Shown: positions 10,851-23,220, counted from the first letter of the stretch. The stretch: DNA of 64,000 nucleotides from Paulinella micropora (GCA_019918135.1 WBZZ01000162.1:197501-261500), one strand, 5' to 3'. Numbers and translations are program-made. The notes: generated by a model from the sequence alone, not told the origin.

Positions 10851-11502
10851 CCTAGAGCCAAGACAATGGTGTTAGCTCAGGGTGAAGAGAGCGGGAGTGA
10901 TGTTCCGGTTGAAGAGAGAATTACGGTGTTAGATGACATAGCCTCAGATCAGGTTGATGGTCAAGAGGAAGGAGGTGAGGAAGAAGAAGGGGAAGAAGAA
11001 GACGTGGATTTGTTTGAAGGGACTGTGTTTGTTTTGCACGGCGGTGGTGGTGAGCTTGTTGATGAGAGCGATGATGAGGGTGATGCACCTGCTCCACCTC
11101 TAATCATACTATTGCCTGCCCCCACGACATCAACACACAACAACGAAGCTAAATCACGCACACCAGTACAGGGAGTAGAGAGGTCTAATATGATAAGAAC
11201 AATTTCACTGCCTTCGTTGCCTACACCTACTGCTACGGTGCCTTCTCTGCTCATGCCTCCACCCCCACCGAGAGAGAACAAGAACAAAGAAATTTTAACA
11301 AACAACAAACAAAGACAAGAGTGTAACCAAAACATTGGTAGGTAAGGAGATAGGTGTAGCTACACCATCACTAACCAACACTCCACGCCCACACAACCAA
11401 CCAACAAAGAAAGAAAGAGAGAAGAAAGACTCACAAATAACAACAACTTCAAAAACAACTAGCGAGAATAGCCAAGCAGAGAGAATTTCTAGCACGAAAC
11501 AA

Positions 11503-11619
11503 TGTTACGGGAAAGCTTCTCGGGGTAAATCTTGCAAAGTACGTTTAGGAGCTCATCTTTTCGGGTCGCCTCAAAGAATAGCAGATAGGCTGTATTACGA
11601 TGATTTCTGCGGATATCAC
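11503..11619 (+). other. Cys/His module of remnant A2
   Basis: CYGKASRGKSC is followed after about 24 residues by CGYH, the same C-x-G ... GK-x-C ... C-x2-H layout as at 8627-8754 in element A. It may bind zinc. Confidence 0.5.
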
Positions 11620-11975
11620 GCAAAACAAAGTGCTTATTTTCCGTTGATAGACTTAGCTCAAGAAGCAACAAACAGACCTCAGTAATAAACTACCCTAATG
11701 AGAAAAAGTTACGGGAAATCGCGACAGAATTTCTAGATATGTTCGGAAATTTACGCGGTGTAGCTGAGGCAGACGACTGGAGTTACCAACCCCCGCCTTG
11801 GGTTGTTAATCCTACCTCCTCAGCTACACTCAACTCACTGACATGGAGTTATGTAGGTGGTGAGCAACAGTCCGGTCGCGGCGCCCCGGGAACTTCCCAG
11901 CTCGACCGTCCCAGCTCTGACTCTGCGACTCTGCGCGACAGGTCTGCCCTCAGCGTCCCAGAGGAAGAGGAGCAG

Positions 11976-12050
11976 GTAAGCACCCTATTCTCTCTCTCTC
12001 TCCCTCTCTCTCTTTCTCACACACACACACTCGCTCTCTCGTTCTCTCTT

Positions 12051-12085
<35 letters not shown>

Positions 12086-12342
12086 TATTCTCTCTCTTAT
12101 TCTCTCTCTTATTCTCTCTCTTATTCTCTTATTCTCTCTCTTATTCTCTCTCTTATTCTCTCTCTTATTCTCTCTCTTATTCTCTCTCTTATTCTCTCTC
12201 TCTCCTCTCTTTCTCTCTCTCTTTCTCTCTCTCTCATCTCTCTCTCTCTCATTCTCTCTCTCATTCTCTCTCTCTCACTCTCTCTCTCTCTCTCTCACTC
12301 TCTCTCTCTCTCTCTCTCTCTCTCATCTCTCTTTCTCTGTTA
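11976..12342 (+). repeat. TC-rich microsatellite with TTATTC interruptions
   Basis: This is (TC)n with regularly spaced TTATTCTCTC units around 12086-12200 and CA/TC mixtures at the start. Frames reading through it are Leu/Ser repeats and not genes. Confidence 0.95.
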
Positions 12343-12348
12343 TGTGTG

Positions 12349-12620
12349 TGCGTTACTGACAGTTCCGAAGGAAAGGAGACTGCACCTAAGTCTCCCTCCC
12401 TTCGGAATTGCCACTAGTTTCAGAATCTCTCCGACAGGCGCCCGGTGTCACTGGCAGTTCCTCTCTCTCTCTCTCTCTCTCTCTCGATCTCTCTCGATCT
12501 CTCTCGATCTCTCTTTCTCTCTGTGTCTATGTGTGTGTGTGTGTGTGTGCGTTACTGACAGTTCCGAAGGGAAGGAGACTGCAACCTAAAGTATCACTCC
12601 CTTCGGAATTGCCACTAGTT
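12349..12620 (+). repeat. Two copies of a 72-bp fold-back unit set in TC microsatellite
   Basis: The copies are at 12349-12421 and 12549-12621. Each starts GTTACTGACAGTTCCGAAGG and ends CCCTTCGGAATTGCCACTAG, an imperfect inverted repeat, so each can form a hairpin. TC and TG runs lie between and on both sides. They may be very small non-autonomous elements or a duplicated segment of the microsatellite. Confidence 0.7.
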
Positions 12621-12639
12621 ACTAGAAAGTCAGGTCTGC

Positions 12640-12645
12640 TTTCTG

Positions 12646-12682
<37 letters not shown>

Positions 12683-12862
12683 CTCTCTCTCTTTTACTTA
12701 CTTACATACTATTATACTTATTTTACATAAGCCAGTTGATTTTACTTATTTTTACATTTCGATGCATGCATTGACATTTCCATGCATCCTGCATTGAAAT
12801 TTCCATGCATGCATTGAAAGCTGAAAATTATTTTCTATGCATGCATTGAAAGCTGAAAATTA
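12640..12862 (+). repeat. TC run and tandem 27-bp units before element B
   Basis: (TC)n at 12645-12692 is followed by AT-rich sequence. At about 12770-12862 there are tandem copies of ATGCATGCATTGAAAGCTGA plus AAATTAT. The last unit directly abuts the 5' LTR of element B. Confidence 0.8.
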
Positions 12863-13351
12863 TGTTATTATCATATCTTCATATATTATATGCTTCGGAT
12901 TTCCCTTATACCTGTATTAAATACATCAGTAACAGTTATTATAATTCCTGTAATTATAATTTAAGCGACTCTGAATAATGTTTTCCATATCGCTACCTGT
13001 ATTTTGCCACTTTACATTTGCAATTTCCAATATCTAACAAATACCTTTTAACGTATTCAACCGGTGTGATTAGTCCACGACTTCACATCTCTAAACTGAC
13101 CTTGCTTGGTACCTTTTGCCTAATCATATGTCTTAGTTAACAGTTCGTCCCGTAACTTTTATAGGCAATAGACAATATCGGCAGGCACGCTCCCAAGCAG
13201 GCACGGGGTCAGTTCAGAGAGCGGTTTCTACTCTTTGTCGTTTTCATTATTAGTAAAATAATGTTCTAGGTAAACAAGTCCTTTCGAAGTTCCTGTCATC
13301 TAGATTCCGGTTTCGACCTTTTAATCATTTAAGTGAAACTAAGTCATGGCA
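12863..13351 (+). repeat. 5' LTR of element B
   Basis: It starts TGTTATTATC and ends AAGTCATGGCA. The first about 385 bp match 20292-20677. Confidence 0.88.
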
Positions 13352-13366
13352 GGTTATGAGCCAGCC
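13352..13366 (+). other. Primer-binding site of element B
   Basis: GGTTATGAGCCAGCC directly follows the LTR. Its complement, GGCTGGCTCATAACC, has a CTCATAA loop between GG and CC, which is the shape of a CAU-anticodon (Met) tRNA anticodon arm. Confidence 0.75.
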
Positions 13367-13399
13367 ATACTAAGCTAACGCTTAAAGTCACCCCCCTTC

Positions 13400-14250
13400 C
13401 CTCACACGTCACGAAAAGCATTGAACATGCTTACGAGTTCGACAACTTTCGCTGGAGCTGCCTCCAATTCTGCGAAGGCGTGGACGCCCGTCTACTGATC
13501 TTTCTGCGCGATCCAAATTCGCCACTCACCACTGCGGAGCTGAAGCTGATCATCACGCCCGAACCTGCGCCTCCTGCACCTGCGATTGACCCCCATGAAG
13601 ACATGCGACTTGCCGTAAATGGTACGCCTGCTAACCCAACTTTTGTTCAGTTAGAAAACTGCTTTGACCCACTGACACGCCTGAAACTAACCGTAAAGAC
13701 TCGTTCCATAATTGCAGAGGCTGTAGCTGAACACTCTGCCATGGTGGCTATCCGTTCAGCCGGTAGAGAGCCACACGAGATGTGGTCTGCCCCTTTTGCG
13801 GAATTTGGACAGATGGGCACGCTCAGTACTGCCCAACTCCAAGCCCAGCACGTAGCTGACCAATTGACCCCCAACACAGACGTTGAAAAATGGATTAATT
13901 TATTCAAATAGCGTCTAGAACGAATAGCCCTTACTCAACACTTTGACGAAGGTTAGAAGTGTAATGAGCTGATCCTGAAGCTCAATAACGCTAAGCACAC
14001 CTCAATTGGTTCAAAGGTTGCCCAACGTTATTACACTCCACTTGAAGACGCTGACAGACCCACCTTTCGACAACTATGCAGTTACGTCAAATCATTGACG
14101 CAAGCTGACAAACTCTCTGACAACTTAGGTAAACTTTCTCTCTCAGAGGAGAAAAAGATACCTTTATACTATGCCCGCGACAGCAGAAAGAAGGGAGCAA
14201 TAAAATGCCAAAGTTGTCGAGGACCCCATAAGATTAGAGACTGACAAGTG
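13400..14250 (+). pseudogene. Element B gag
   Basis: The gag-like helical region includes FVQLENCFDPLTRLKLTVK, EMWSAPFAEFG, and a later part with TFRQLCSYVKSLTQ. A single short Cys/His cluster near 14205 (IKCQSCRGPHKIRD) is a degenerate zinc knuckle. It is a fossil and broken. Confidence 0.65.
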
Positions 14251-14455
14251 CGTACCTTTACCGCCACCCCAAAAATCTTGCGTACCTTTACCGATCCGTC
14301 GTGAGATTTACGGAAATGCACGTAGTCGCTAACGTTCACAGAGCCCTCGTCGTTCTCAGAGCCCGTACCGACCCCGAAGTCCGCAACGGTCCCGCAGCCC
14401 AAACCCACCTCGACGTCGCCAACGAGACGGTGGTCGTTCCCCTACGCGGAACCGG

Positions 14456-16018
14456 GTGCACTTCGCGGAAGATGTCGAAGTGCAGATTGAGGGTAAACCC
14501 TCCGAAGACTTAGACAGCACTGACAACGACGACGGTTGGTGTGGTCTTATGCAAGACGACGATTTAGCGGAATACGAAGAAGAACTAGTAAGGCAGGAAG
14601 AAGAAAAAGATCTCGCTGACATACAACTCCAATTTGCCAATGTTGAGCGTCTACCGCCCAACACCATGCCCGGGGTTACCACTTCTCATTCAGTGCCCCC
14701 TGTCCCCCCACGATCTTCTTCGGCCCCTCCCGCTTCAACCGAAACAGCCCGACAGCTGTTTCCACAAGCCGCATCGTCATCATCATCCGGTCCAACCCCC
14801 GTTGAGGAACTGGCAGCCACGGCACAAGGAGCCGACCACCCGGATCGACCCGCCAGTCCCTTATCCGCCCGATCTAGCAACACGCGGTTCTCTGCAAGCT
14901 ATGATCCAGAAGACCCGGTCCCCGCAGCGTTCGGAGTCGTCAATCCGCATCAAGACTTCGTCAACGATCCCACCTGCAGACCACAAGAAATTTCGTGGGA
15001 AAGTCTTTCTCGTGCTCAGCAACTTGACGAGAATGATTTTCAGACTAAGCTAAATGTTTTGGTATACATCCAACGCTTATACCGGAAAATGCGAGAACTC
15101 CAAGGCTTCCCAGTCCCACCTCTACACTGGCCACCGGAGTGGAGGGTGGACGCCCCAAAGTCTTATGTCTTTCCTAGGGAAGACCCCTGGTATCCCAACG
15201 CAAAGCTTATTCCCCTTAAGCCCAAACTCGAATGGCTAACTGAGGAAGACCTCACGCCTGTTGGCCGTGGGGCCAAAAAGCTTTCCGGTGACCCTTGGCA
15301 TGTTCCCCAAACCCGTTGCTCAAAGAGGATTCCCCCGGATTTACGCAACCCAGAGTCCCTACTCGAATCGTCAGAGTCCCACCCGATCTTCCCGGATGCG
15401 CCCAGCTTTTACGCAGGACATGTCCACCATGCATTCAATCACGCCAAATATGCAGAGATGGACTGGTCAATCAGGTTTCGATTCAACATTTTGCCAGCCG
15501 GATGGCAGAGTGGAACTCCCAACTTTTGCAACTCTTGCGTTCTCTATCAAGATAACGGTATGTTACCCATTGGTCTACCTGCATGTCCCCCTCGCCCTCC
15601 ATTTTTCTGTGAGTTTTGCGATAAAGAAGAGACAAAGAAGCACAGACTCAAGGCATGCAGTGGTTGTGCTTGGGTTAAGTATTGCAACCAACAGTGTCAA
15701 GTTGGCGACTACGCCGCCCACTACCGTTTCTGTTATTACGCGCGAACACCCGCCAACGCCGATCTTGGCGATCCAATTGCGAAGGATGTGCTCCCCGGTT
15801 GTGGAATTGGTAGCGTAAACTACCGATTCGCTCTTTTTGCGTACCAGCGGTTGCTCCGCTACGAGATTATCCCCACCGGTGAACAATCCCTTCGCATAGC
15901 CGCAAAACGCCCGTTGTCCTTACAAGCCGAGAAAGTTCGTGGTATGTTCCGTCGTCAAGCCGGTTTTCCTACTTACGACCCGATTAAGACCAATCGTATC
16001 CTTCCAAGGAAACATTGA
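14456..16018 (+). pseudogene. Element B linker with MYND zinc finger
   Basis: This is a 520-residue frame: an acidic N-terminus, a Pro/Ser-rich linker, then a folded-looking part. A MYND finger lies at 15608-15733 (CEFCDKEE ... LKACSGCAWVKYCNQQC ... HYRFC). The layout is C-x2-C, C-x2-C, C-x3-C, H-x3-C, as in MYND domains that bind proline-rich peptides. It sits between the gag knuckle and the protease, where Copia elements usually have only a short linker. Elements C and D have the same arrangement. Confidence 0.8.
15608..15733 (+). other. MYND finger in element B
   Basis: The eight metal ligands are in MYND spacing: CEFC, CSGC, YCNQQC and HYRFC, with the usual KYCN..CQ core. Confidence 0.85.
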
Positions 16019-16149
16019 TCTTAACGAACGTCTAAGACAGGACCCCTTCCGTCTCATCAAACCGTTCACTTTGGTCAGCTATGACCCCAGCCAGCTGGCA
16101 AGCAACAGCCAATCGCTAAGTGAGCCTATTGCCAGAGACGCCCATTGCT

Positions 16150-17560
16150 TGTACGCACAAGCCCCAGCGGTGTACACCGTTTTTGACACTGGCACCAACC
16201 GTACCATTGTCCGCCCAAATTCGTCAATTCTGACGTTTCTACCGGTCCCACCGCACATCTCTCTGGCATCTCACCACAGACGGTAAAGATTCGGAAGAAA
16301 GCTACGTTCTACTGGCAAACCGTACCTGGACGAGGTGAATCATCTTGCTTTCTGCTTCCGGACTCGCTGGTCGTCGACAAGACACCATACTCACTGGTAT
16401 CCCCCGGCATCCTAGACAATAAGCACGGACATGCAACTATATTCCAAAACAATTAAGCACTTGTTTTGCATCATTCAATCGTCATAGATCCATCATCCAT
16501 AAAGATCAGAGGCAGAATAATGCCTAACATGTTGTACCGTTCCGACACATGCGATGATGTCCCGCTTGATCCAAACCGTCGCTTCTTTCCATCTACAACA
16601 CAACAGTCACAACCCATTGTCAATTTCTCGCTCAATCCACGAGCATCAAAGGGAAAGATAACTGCACTAGAGGCACACAGGCTAAGTGGCCACGGAATGG
16701 AAGGGCTAATGGAGCAGATTGCTAACGCACTAGGGCGAAAAATTAGCGATCCCCTTTGGCGTCGCAAGTTAGCCCACCTATGCCACTCGTGCTCCTTGTC
16801 ATCCCCAAAGAAGTTGCCCTTCTTTGTTGACAATGAAGCTCTAGACGCACAGTTCAAGGCTTTTGAGGCTTTTTGCATGGACTTCAAGTCCAAGTCTCAA
16901 CTTTCCCTTCAAGGGAACCGATACATCCTTCTCATTAAGGAAGTGAAAGCCCGTTTTTCGTTTAAGCTCTATTTCCCTTCAAGAGAGGCCCAACTTTACG
17001 TCCCATGGGTGATTAGGTCTTTGCCTTCTTTGAGAGGCAGACCGGCGTGAAGATGAAGCAAATCAGGTTGGATGGAGAGTTTATCGCATCTGACTTTGTC
17101 GAGTATTGCAATCAACACGGCATCATAATGAAGCACACCACCCCTGGTGAGCCCCGTTCCAATTCTGTTCGGAAGAGGCTGAGAAAGCCGAACACGCAAT
17201 TCGTATGGTCACCCCAAACCCCAGTGGACCGTACAAAGGCAAATCCCCGTACGAAATTACGCTAGCACGCAAATTTCCACTCGATTTCCTACGACCTATC
17301 GGTTGCCTCGCTTTCGTTCGCTTCCAGAAAGCACAACAACGTCCCATGGCAAAACCAGGCGTCCTTACCAGCTTCAACATTTTTCGCCGAACTTACCGGA
17401 TTTTGCTTCACGGTACACGGAAAATCGTAGAGGCTAGAAACGTGAAGTTTGACGTCTGGCAACGAGGCTATGGTGCCAACGTTCTGCAACATCCTTGGGA
17501 GTTTGATGGTCCACCCATTCCACAACCCAACCCCGACACGGTTGCCAAGGTTGAAAAGGT
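16150..17560 (+). pseudogene. Element B protease and integrase
   Basis: The aspartic protease signature is VFDTGTNRTIV near 16175. The integrase region includes a zinc-binding start (RKLAHLCHSC, about 16762), a catalytic-core portion with MKQIRLDGEFIASDF, and the Copia integrase C-terminus with KSPYEITLARKFPLDFLRP and FNIFRRTYRI. The frame is broken in places. Confidence 0.75.
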
Positions 17561-18240
17561 TCACGATCCGGAAGTGGACGAAGTCGTCCAACCGTCACCT
17601 CCGTCGCCACCTTCCGACCCGGACTCCGACGACGACGAAGAAAACGGACACGAACCCTTTCCTTTCCCGCGCGATCAACCCCAGCCTCCTCAGCCACCAG
17701 TGCCCCCTCAACAACTCGGCCCCCCGCCTCCCGTCGAAGTTCAGACGAGTGCTCGCGTTCAACGCCCCGCCTCACATTCGCAACTCGGCCTACGTAGTGC
17801 TCTTGGTCCCCCTGCCCGTCGTTCCCTACGATTTGCTGCAAGCCCAGCCGGTTCCAGACGTGCTGCAACCCACCGACTAGGCACAGCACAGCATGTCCAC
17901 GCATCCCCACTTGCCCCCCGTGACATCAACAACTCCATATCTGCTTCCAACATCATCTCATCCCCCAGAGAGAGAAAGCAAACACCTCAACAACACGCAA
18001 CACACTCTGTTCGTCTTGTCGTTGATCAGTCTTTGCTGCCTTGGGATGACTGTGATGATGGAGCTGGTATTGTCAATCTAGGGGTTAGCAACAGTCTTGA
18101 ACTTGCTGACACGATCAAACCATACAAAAACGATGAACCTTTCTGTTTCTTTACTCGTGCTTTACATATCCCCAAAAAAGACATAGTAAATACATCTGTT
18201 CCCAGAGGTAGTAGCAGCACGAAAGAGAGAAATAGAGGGC

Positions 18241-19725
18241 TTGTTCAAAGCTGGTTGTTTTCGTTGGGTACCTCGTGCTATCGCCTATCGTGCCAACATC
18301 AAACCAATCCACACAGGATTTGTTGCTGTCAAGATAGACGAAGCAACAGGTCAGCAGAAATACAAAAGTAGGCTTGTTGTGTTTGGCAATATCATGTCAC
18401 CATACAAACACTACTCAACCTACGACAAGTCCGCACCCGTCTGTTCGCACATGGCCTTACTTACTGTTCCATCCCTTTCAGCTGCACTCAACCTTGATTT
18501 CGATCTAATCGACTTTACACAAGCATACAGTCAAGCTGACATGATAGACGTAGTTTATGCCATCCCCCCAGACGACTTCGAGGATTTTCGAAATCCCGAA
18601 CGTCCAGAGGATGACATATTGGAATTACTCAAAGCCCTCTATGGCTCACCCCAAGCTGGCAGACGCTGGCACGACAAGGTTGCCCGCAAGCTTGGTTACA
18701 CTCAGTCCACCATAGAGGCTTGCATGTTCTTTATCAAGAACAATTCCAAAACGTTTTCCCCTCCGTTCCTGAAAGACCCCAACTCTTTGCGCTGGGTTCT
18801 TTTGTTGCGAACTGACGAAAGAGACACGAGCCAAGTCGAGGTTCTACGCAAACGACTGACGGAAGAGAAATTGAACTTCACAGTTCATTCTCAAACCAAA
18901 TTCTTTTGCGGCCTCCAGTTCAAACGTACCCCTAAGGGTTTGTTAGTCCATCAACGCTCTTATACGCGTGGCCTTCTTGAGGACCACGGCTTTGCCCAGG
19001 CAAATCCAGTCCCCACACCAGCCACTACACAAGAGCCCACTCCCGCATCTGCCAACGCACACTTGCGTAAATGGACTCTACCCACCCTTGTCGGTGAGTT
19101 TACTTGGCTCTCCACCCAAACACGCCCTGACATATCTTTTGCGACCAATAACCTTTCTGTGTTTTCACATCACAAACCAAACGTAGCATACAGCATGGCA
19201 GCACGTATTTTACGCTATTTTCGGAATGATGAACGAGGTTTATTTTTCCCGTACAACGTTGATATGTCAACGCTGCGTCTTTCTCATTGGGCTGACGCAA
19301 TGTTAGGTTGTTGCAAGTTCACCAAGCGCTCAAGAAGCGGTGACCTCCATGAGCTCACCGCTCCTGTGCACTGGGAGAGCAAGCGTCAACCTACCGTTGC
19401 AACATCAACCCAGATCTCAGAAACTATGGCCATGTCGAACACAGCACGCACAGCCATAGCTCTACAGCATCTACTGATAACAGAACTTAACGTTCCCATA
19501 TCTTTGCCCACCCCTTTGATGGCCGACAACCGCGGCGCTATCAGCTCTTCAACGAATGGCATGGGAAGTCCCCGCGCTCGGCATCTGGATCTCCGGCATC
19601 ACTACATCGTCGAAACGGTACGAGAAGGCCGACTTACCCCGAGATACGTGAAGACCGCCGAGAATCGAGCGGACATCTTCACCAAGGCCCTCCCAGCACC
19701 CGCCCATCGCAATTTCAACAACTAG
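18241..19725 (+). pseudogene. Element B reverse transcriptase and RNase H
   Basis: This is a long open region with Copia RT blocks: KYKSRLVVFGN, FDLIDFTQAYSQAD, LLKALYGSPQAGRRWH and FCGLQFKRTPKG. RNase H follows (ADAMLGCCKFTKRSRSGDL, DNRGAISSSTNGMG, RHLDLRHHYIVE, AENRADIFTKALP). Confidence 0.9.
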
Positions 19726-20291
19726 TTGACCGTCCCGCTGACAAGTACATGCGCCCGGACGAAGATGCACTCCCGCGCATGCCCCGCCTGCAATCCGTCA
19801 TCCCTAAGCTGGGACAATTCGCGACCAAGCGCCCCCATCGAAAAGCAAAGAAGGCCAATCCCGTCTGACCGCTTTCAAAGACTAATGTTACAGCCGCATT
19901 CTAGATTTAGCTCAACTAATAATAGCTATTCACGAACGCACCCGTTGACTGATGTTACTCCTTGCATTTCATCGCAATTCGTAATTATGTGACATTCAAC
20001 ATGTCCGACTGCAACTAACCTCAGCAGTGTAATATGAACTAGGGACAATAATCCGATTTCGCTGTCTAGCGTAACCCTGTTAATTCCTAAATACCAGAAT
20101 AGAGTACTGAACGTAATTAGATGTTATACTCATATTTCTGAATGTTAATGTTAAATTTCATATCATGATTACGCTTTCCCCTTCATGAACATACTTATAC
20201 ATGACTTATTCTTTTTCACAAACTATATCTCATGCGCCACCGCAAATGTTCATCCTTTATATTCGTATTAGGATATACTGTCCGGGGGGAG

Positions 20292-20677
20292 TGTTATTAT
20301 CATATTCATATATTATATGCTTCGGATTTCCCTCATAATGTATTAAATACATCAGTAACGGTTATTATAATTCCTGTAATTAACGGATAATTTAAGCGAC
20401 TCTGAATAATGTTTTCCATATCGCTACCTGTATTTTGCCACTTTACATGTGCAATTTCCAATATCTGACAAATAACTTTTAGCGTATTAACCGGTGTGAT
20501 TAGTCCAACGACTTCACATCTCTAAACCGACCTAGCTTGGTACCTTTTGCCTAATCATATGTCTCAGCTAACCGTTCGTCCCGTAACTTCTATAGGCAAT
20601 AGACAATATCGGCAGGCACGCTCCCAAGCAGGCACGGGGTCAGTTCAGAGAGCGGTTTCTACCCTTTGTCGTCATCA
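20292..20677 (+). repeat. 3' LTR of element B, truncated
   Basis: It follows the polypurine tract GGGGGGAG (20284-20291). It matches the first about 385 bp of 12863-13351 and then diverges, so its downstream end is lost. Confidence 0.85.
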
Positions 20678-21774
20678 GATATCGAAACTTATATCTAATC
20701 CTCACTTTCGGTACAACATTTTCTCTGGAAATCACTGACAAATTTTGAAGTCACAATTGCGCACGAACTTCACTTAATCATTACTATGCTAAGTTTAGTA
20801 ACAAAGTATAATAAGTTGGACAGTACTAATTTGCAATCAAATCTCAATTTCTGTGTAGTAATTTTGCGTTTCATGAAAGTTGCTTACATATCGTTACAAG
20901 ACATATTTGATTTGTGTATCATCATGCGAAAATTATGAAGTTCATACAAGTCGTTATGTCATTTCAATAGTAGTAGACCTGTAAGGCAGGCAGTGAGTAT
21001 GACTCACTATCAAGTATGTTAGTTATCATTATGGAACTATAATTAGCGAGTATGCACCTCTCAGCTATCATTTAATCATAAATTTTATTTGAAAATAAGC
21101 ATAAATCGTAACGGCTGTTTTTCAAATAATTCATGAAAAAGTTGATAAGTCAGATAGGTTGCATACAATAAATGTAGCAATTAGGCGCAGCAGAACGAGC
21201 GGCAACTGCTGCCGATGTTACGGAGGCTCGCTGAAGCATTGGACTCGCACGACCCCCCCTTAGCTTCCTTTATGCCTTCACCGCGCTGATGAAAGAGCGT
21301 TCATCGACCACCCGATGGCCAACGCGACGAATGACTATTGCCGACAGCTAAAGACGAACTTAATCATCGCACGAACATTGCCTCGACCGATCGCACCTAT
21401 GGCGACGACCGACGCGACGACCGCCTCGTGACCCGAGTCTCAAAGTTGCGAGGTGTAACTCGAAGAATTACGCCCACTTGCGGCAATGTTGCGAAGTTGA
21501 AAACGTATTGACTAATTAATGGCCCGTACATCAATCAATGCGTTAATCGAACGTGGCGACAGCGCTGTACTAAATGCACACGCGGAACTAACGATCGAAG
21601 GCGATTATACAGACCTCAGGGGGAGGTCACGTCAAATTTTCTTAATTGCAGTCACGTAATATTACTGTTCAGTTACACTTCGTTCTGCGTGACAAATTTC
21701 TATATTTACTCGTAATATTAATGTAGTTGTTACAATCATTACGCTTCGCCACTAATGCACGTAAATATTGAATT
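20678..21774. other. Decayed sequence, no gene recognised
   Basis: AT-rich sequence at 20678-21180 is followed by a GC-richer block (21190-21480) that could be decayed coding sequence, but no frame gives a recognisable protein. Because a polypurine tract and an LTR-like stretch follow, this may be the eroded 3' end of another Copia element. Confidence 0.4.
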
Positions 21775-22250
21775 AAGGGGGAGCGTTGCATCCGCTTTCA
21801 TTTTGTAATTAGATATTAACGTTTTTCCATTTTACTTATATCAGAATGGTCCGACAGTACTTACCTTTTATTAACTACGATTACCATTTTTCTATTTATG
21901 GATAATCAATGACGTAGGAATTATTTCTAGAAAGTCAGCTAACAGTCATCCATTACGTCGACCATAATCTAATAGTAGTGACGTGTCACGTCGATAGCGT
22001 AAAGTGTATATTGATTGTATATTCAGTAAAGTTCCGTTCGTATTGGTGGGAAGTGCCGAAGGGATTAAATACTCACCGGTAATCAATCTGCCGGAATTAC
22101 TGTTCTCACGAACTATCCGACAATTGATTAGTAGGTTATCAGTGTTACCGGATTCATCTCCGTGACACGCCTCTGCATCGCAATTCGTTTTCGGTCACTA
22201 AGTTCAGACTTAAGTTTATTCGGTTCAATACGGGTTTTATCGTTGGCCAA
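21775..22250 (+). repeat. Possible 3' or solo LTR with polypurine tract
   Basis: AAGGGGGAG (21775-21783) resembles the polypurine tracts of elements B, C and D. The following about 460 bp are AT-rich, non-coding and carry a TATA-like GATTAAATACTC. There is no second copy in the window, so the call is tentative. Confidence 0.4.
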
Positions 22251-22384
22251 GATCGGCCAACTCACCTCTAGTGACGCTCCCTTGGTTCCCCGGGTGGGAC
22301 GGGAGGTCTACTTGGTGCTGTGATGTAGGTACTCGTAGACATGGCATGTCGGTCGCTCCGTGGGCTCCCTGGATGGGGCGGAGG

Positions 22385-22603
22385 TTAAACTTCAAACATA
22401 AGGTCGAAAGCCATATATTTAATAAAGACAATGAACAGATAGAGGCAGCATCGGCCCATGCCGGGTGCAAAGGAAAGATCACTAGCCGCACTCGCTATGG
22501 GTTTAGGACTAATATTAGCAAAATATGAAAAGCACTGAAACTCGCACTCGCCGTGCACGCATATGTCCTAGCCAGGTTTGCCACCCGGCACTACCCAGGC
22601 CCA
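22385..22603 (-). repeat. DIRS split repeat B2
   Basis: These 219 bp are essentially identical to 22984-23202 in the same orientation. They begin TTAAACTTCAAACATAAGG and end TACCCAGGCCCA on the plus strand. Near-identity shows a recent event in this element's history. Confidence 0.9.
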
Positions 22604-22983
22604 ATACTCATAACAAATAAAGGGTGGGAGGGAGAGAACACAAAAAACGAAATCGAAATCGAGACGATTTGTGAATTCAAAGACATCCAACTGAGAGAGC
22701 TTCCCTAAAAAGAAGAATGCCCCAAACTTCCATAAAGGCAATAAAAAGGAAAGCGCTATATAAAACTGGAAACTAGCAAAGGCAAACTTTAAGGCAGCAG
22801 AAAGCAAATGCCATAACATAAATAAATAAAGCAAAAGTAACCGCTACTGGAAAAGCCTATGCAAAATAAAAAGCTTAACCGTCGCCCGGCAGCCGGCTGC
22901 GACCATTCTTCTTAAAGTCTAACAATAGTAAAAACGTGCCGTGTTTACTTACATTAAACTTCAAAATGCCGTGTTTACTTACA
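22604..22983 (-). repeat. DIRS split-repeat segment A2
   Basis: About 22642-22960 is present in inverted orientation at about 61741-62058, where it forms the leader upstream of a gag frame. A 30-bp unit (ATGCCGTGTTTACTTACATT plus AAACTTCAA) is duplicated at 22938-22995. Confidence 0.85.
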
Positions 22984-23202
22984 TTAAACTTCAAACATAA
23001 GGTCGAAAGCCATATATTTAATAAAGACAATGAACAGATAGAGGCAGCATCGGCCCATGCCGGGTGCAAAGGAAAGATCACTAGCCGCACTCGCTATGGG
23101 TTTAGGACTAATATTAGCAAAATATGAAAAGCACTGAAACTCGCACTCGCCGTGCACGCATATGTCCTAGCCAGGTTTGCCACCCGGCACTACCCAGGCC
23201 CA
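22984..23202 (-). repeat. DIRS split repeat B1
   Basis: This is the 219-bp direct copy of 22385-22603, located just after the tyrosine-recombinase frame. Confidence 0.9.
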
Positions 23203-23220
23203 CCCAGGGCCGAAATGTCT

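Larger units (their letters stand above)
9611..11975 (+). mobile_element. Second LTR-element remnant (A2), gag portion only (fossil)
   Basis: It contains a charged region (about 9850-10200), a gag-like segment (about 10260-10640, including ELWLDKNRYLEECIQ), two adjacent zinc knuckles (10752-10850), an acidic linker, a Cys/His module (11503-11619) and a linker ending at the microsatellite near 11976. Pol domains and LTRs are absent. The gag differs from those of elements A, B and C, so the family is undecided between Copia and Gypsy. It is a broken fragment with a few breaks. Confidence 0.55.
12863..20677 (+). mobile_element. Copia element B with two LTRs and MYND-containing polyprotein (fossil)
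   Basis: The element has a 5' LTR 12863-13351 (TG...CA), a methionine-tRNA-type primer-binding site 13352-13366, gag about 13400-14250, a MYND linker frame 14456-16018, protease about 16150-16290, integrase about 16466-17560, reverse transcriptase and RNase H 18241-19725, a polypurine tract 20284-20291, and a 3' LTR 20292-20677 that lacks its last about 100 bp. The two LTRs differ at about 5% of positions over the shared part, so insertion is of moderate age. No target-site duplication is seen, consistent with the cut 3' LTR. The coding region is broken, with roughly five to ten breaks. Confidence 0.88.

Noticed and set aside
11980-12800. Long Leu/Ser-rich reading frames on the plus strand
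   Set aside because: They read straight through TC microsatellite; the composition is that of the repeat.
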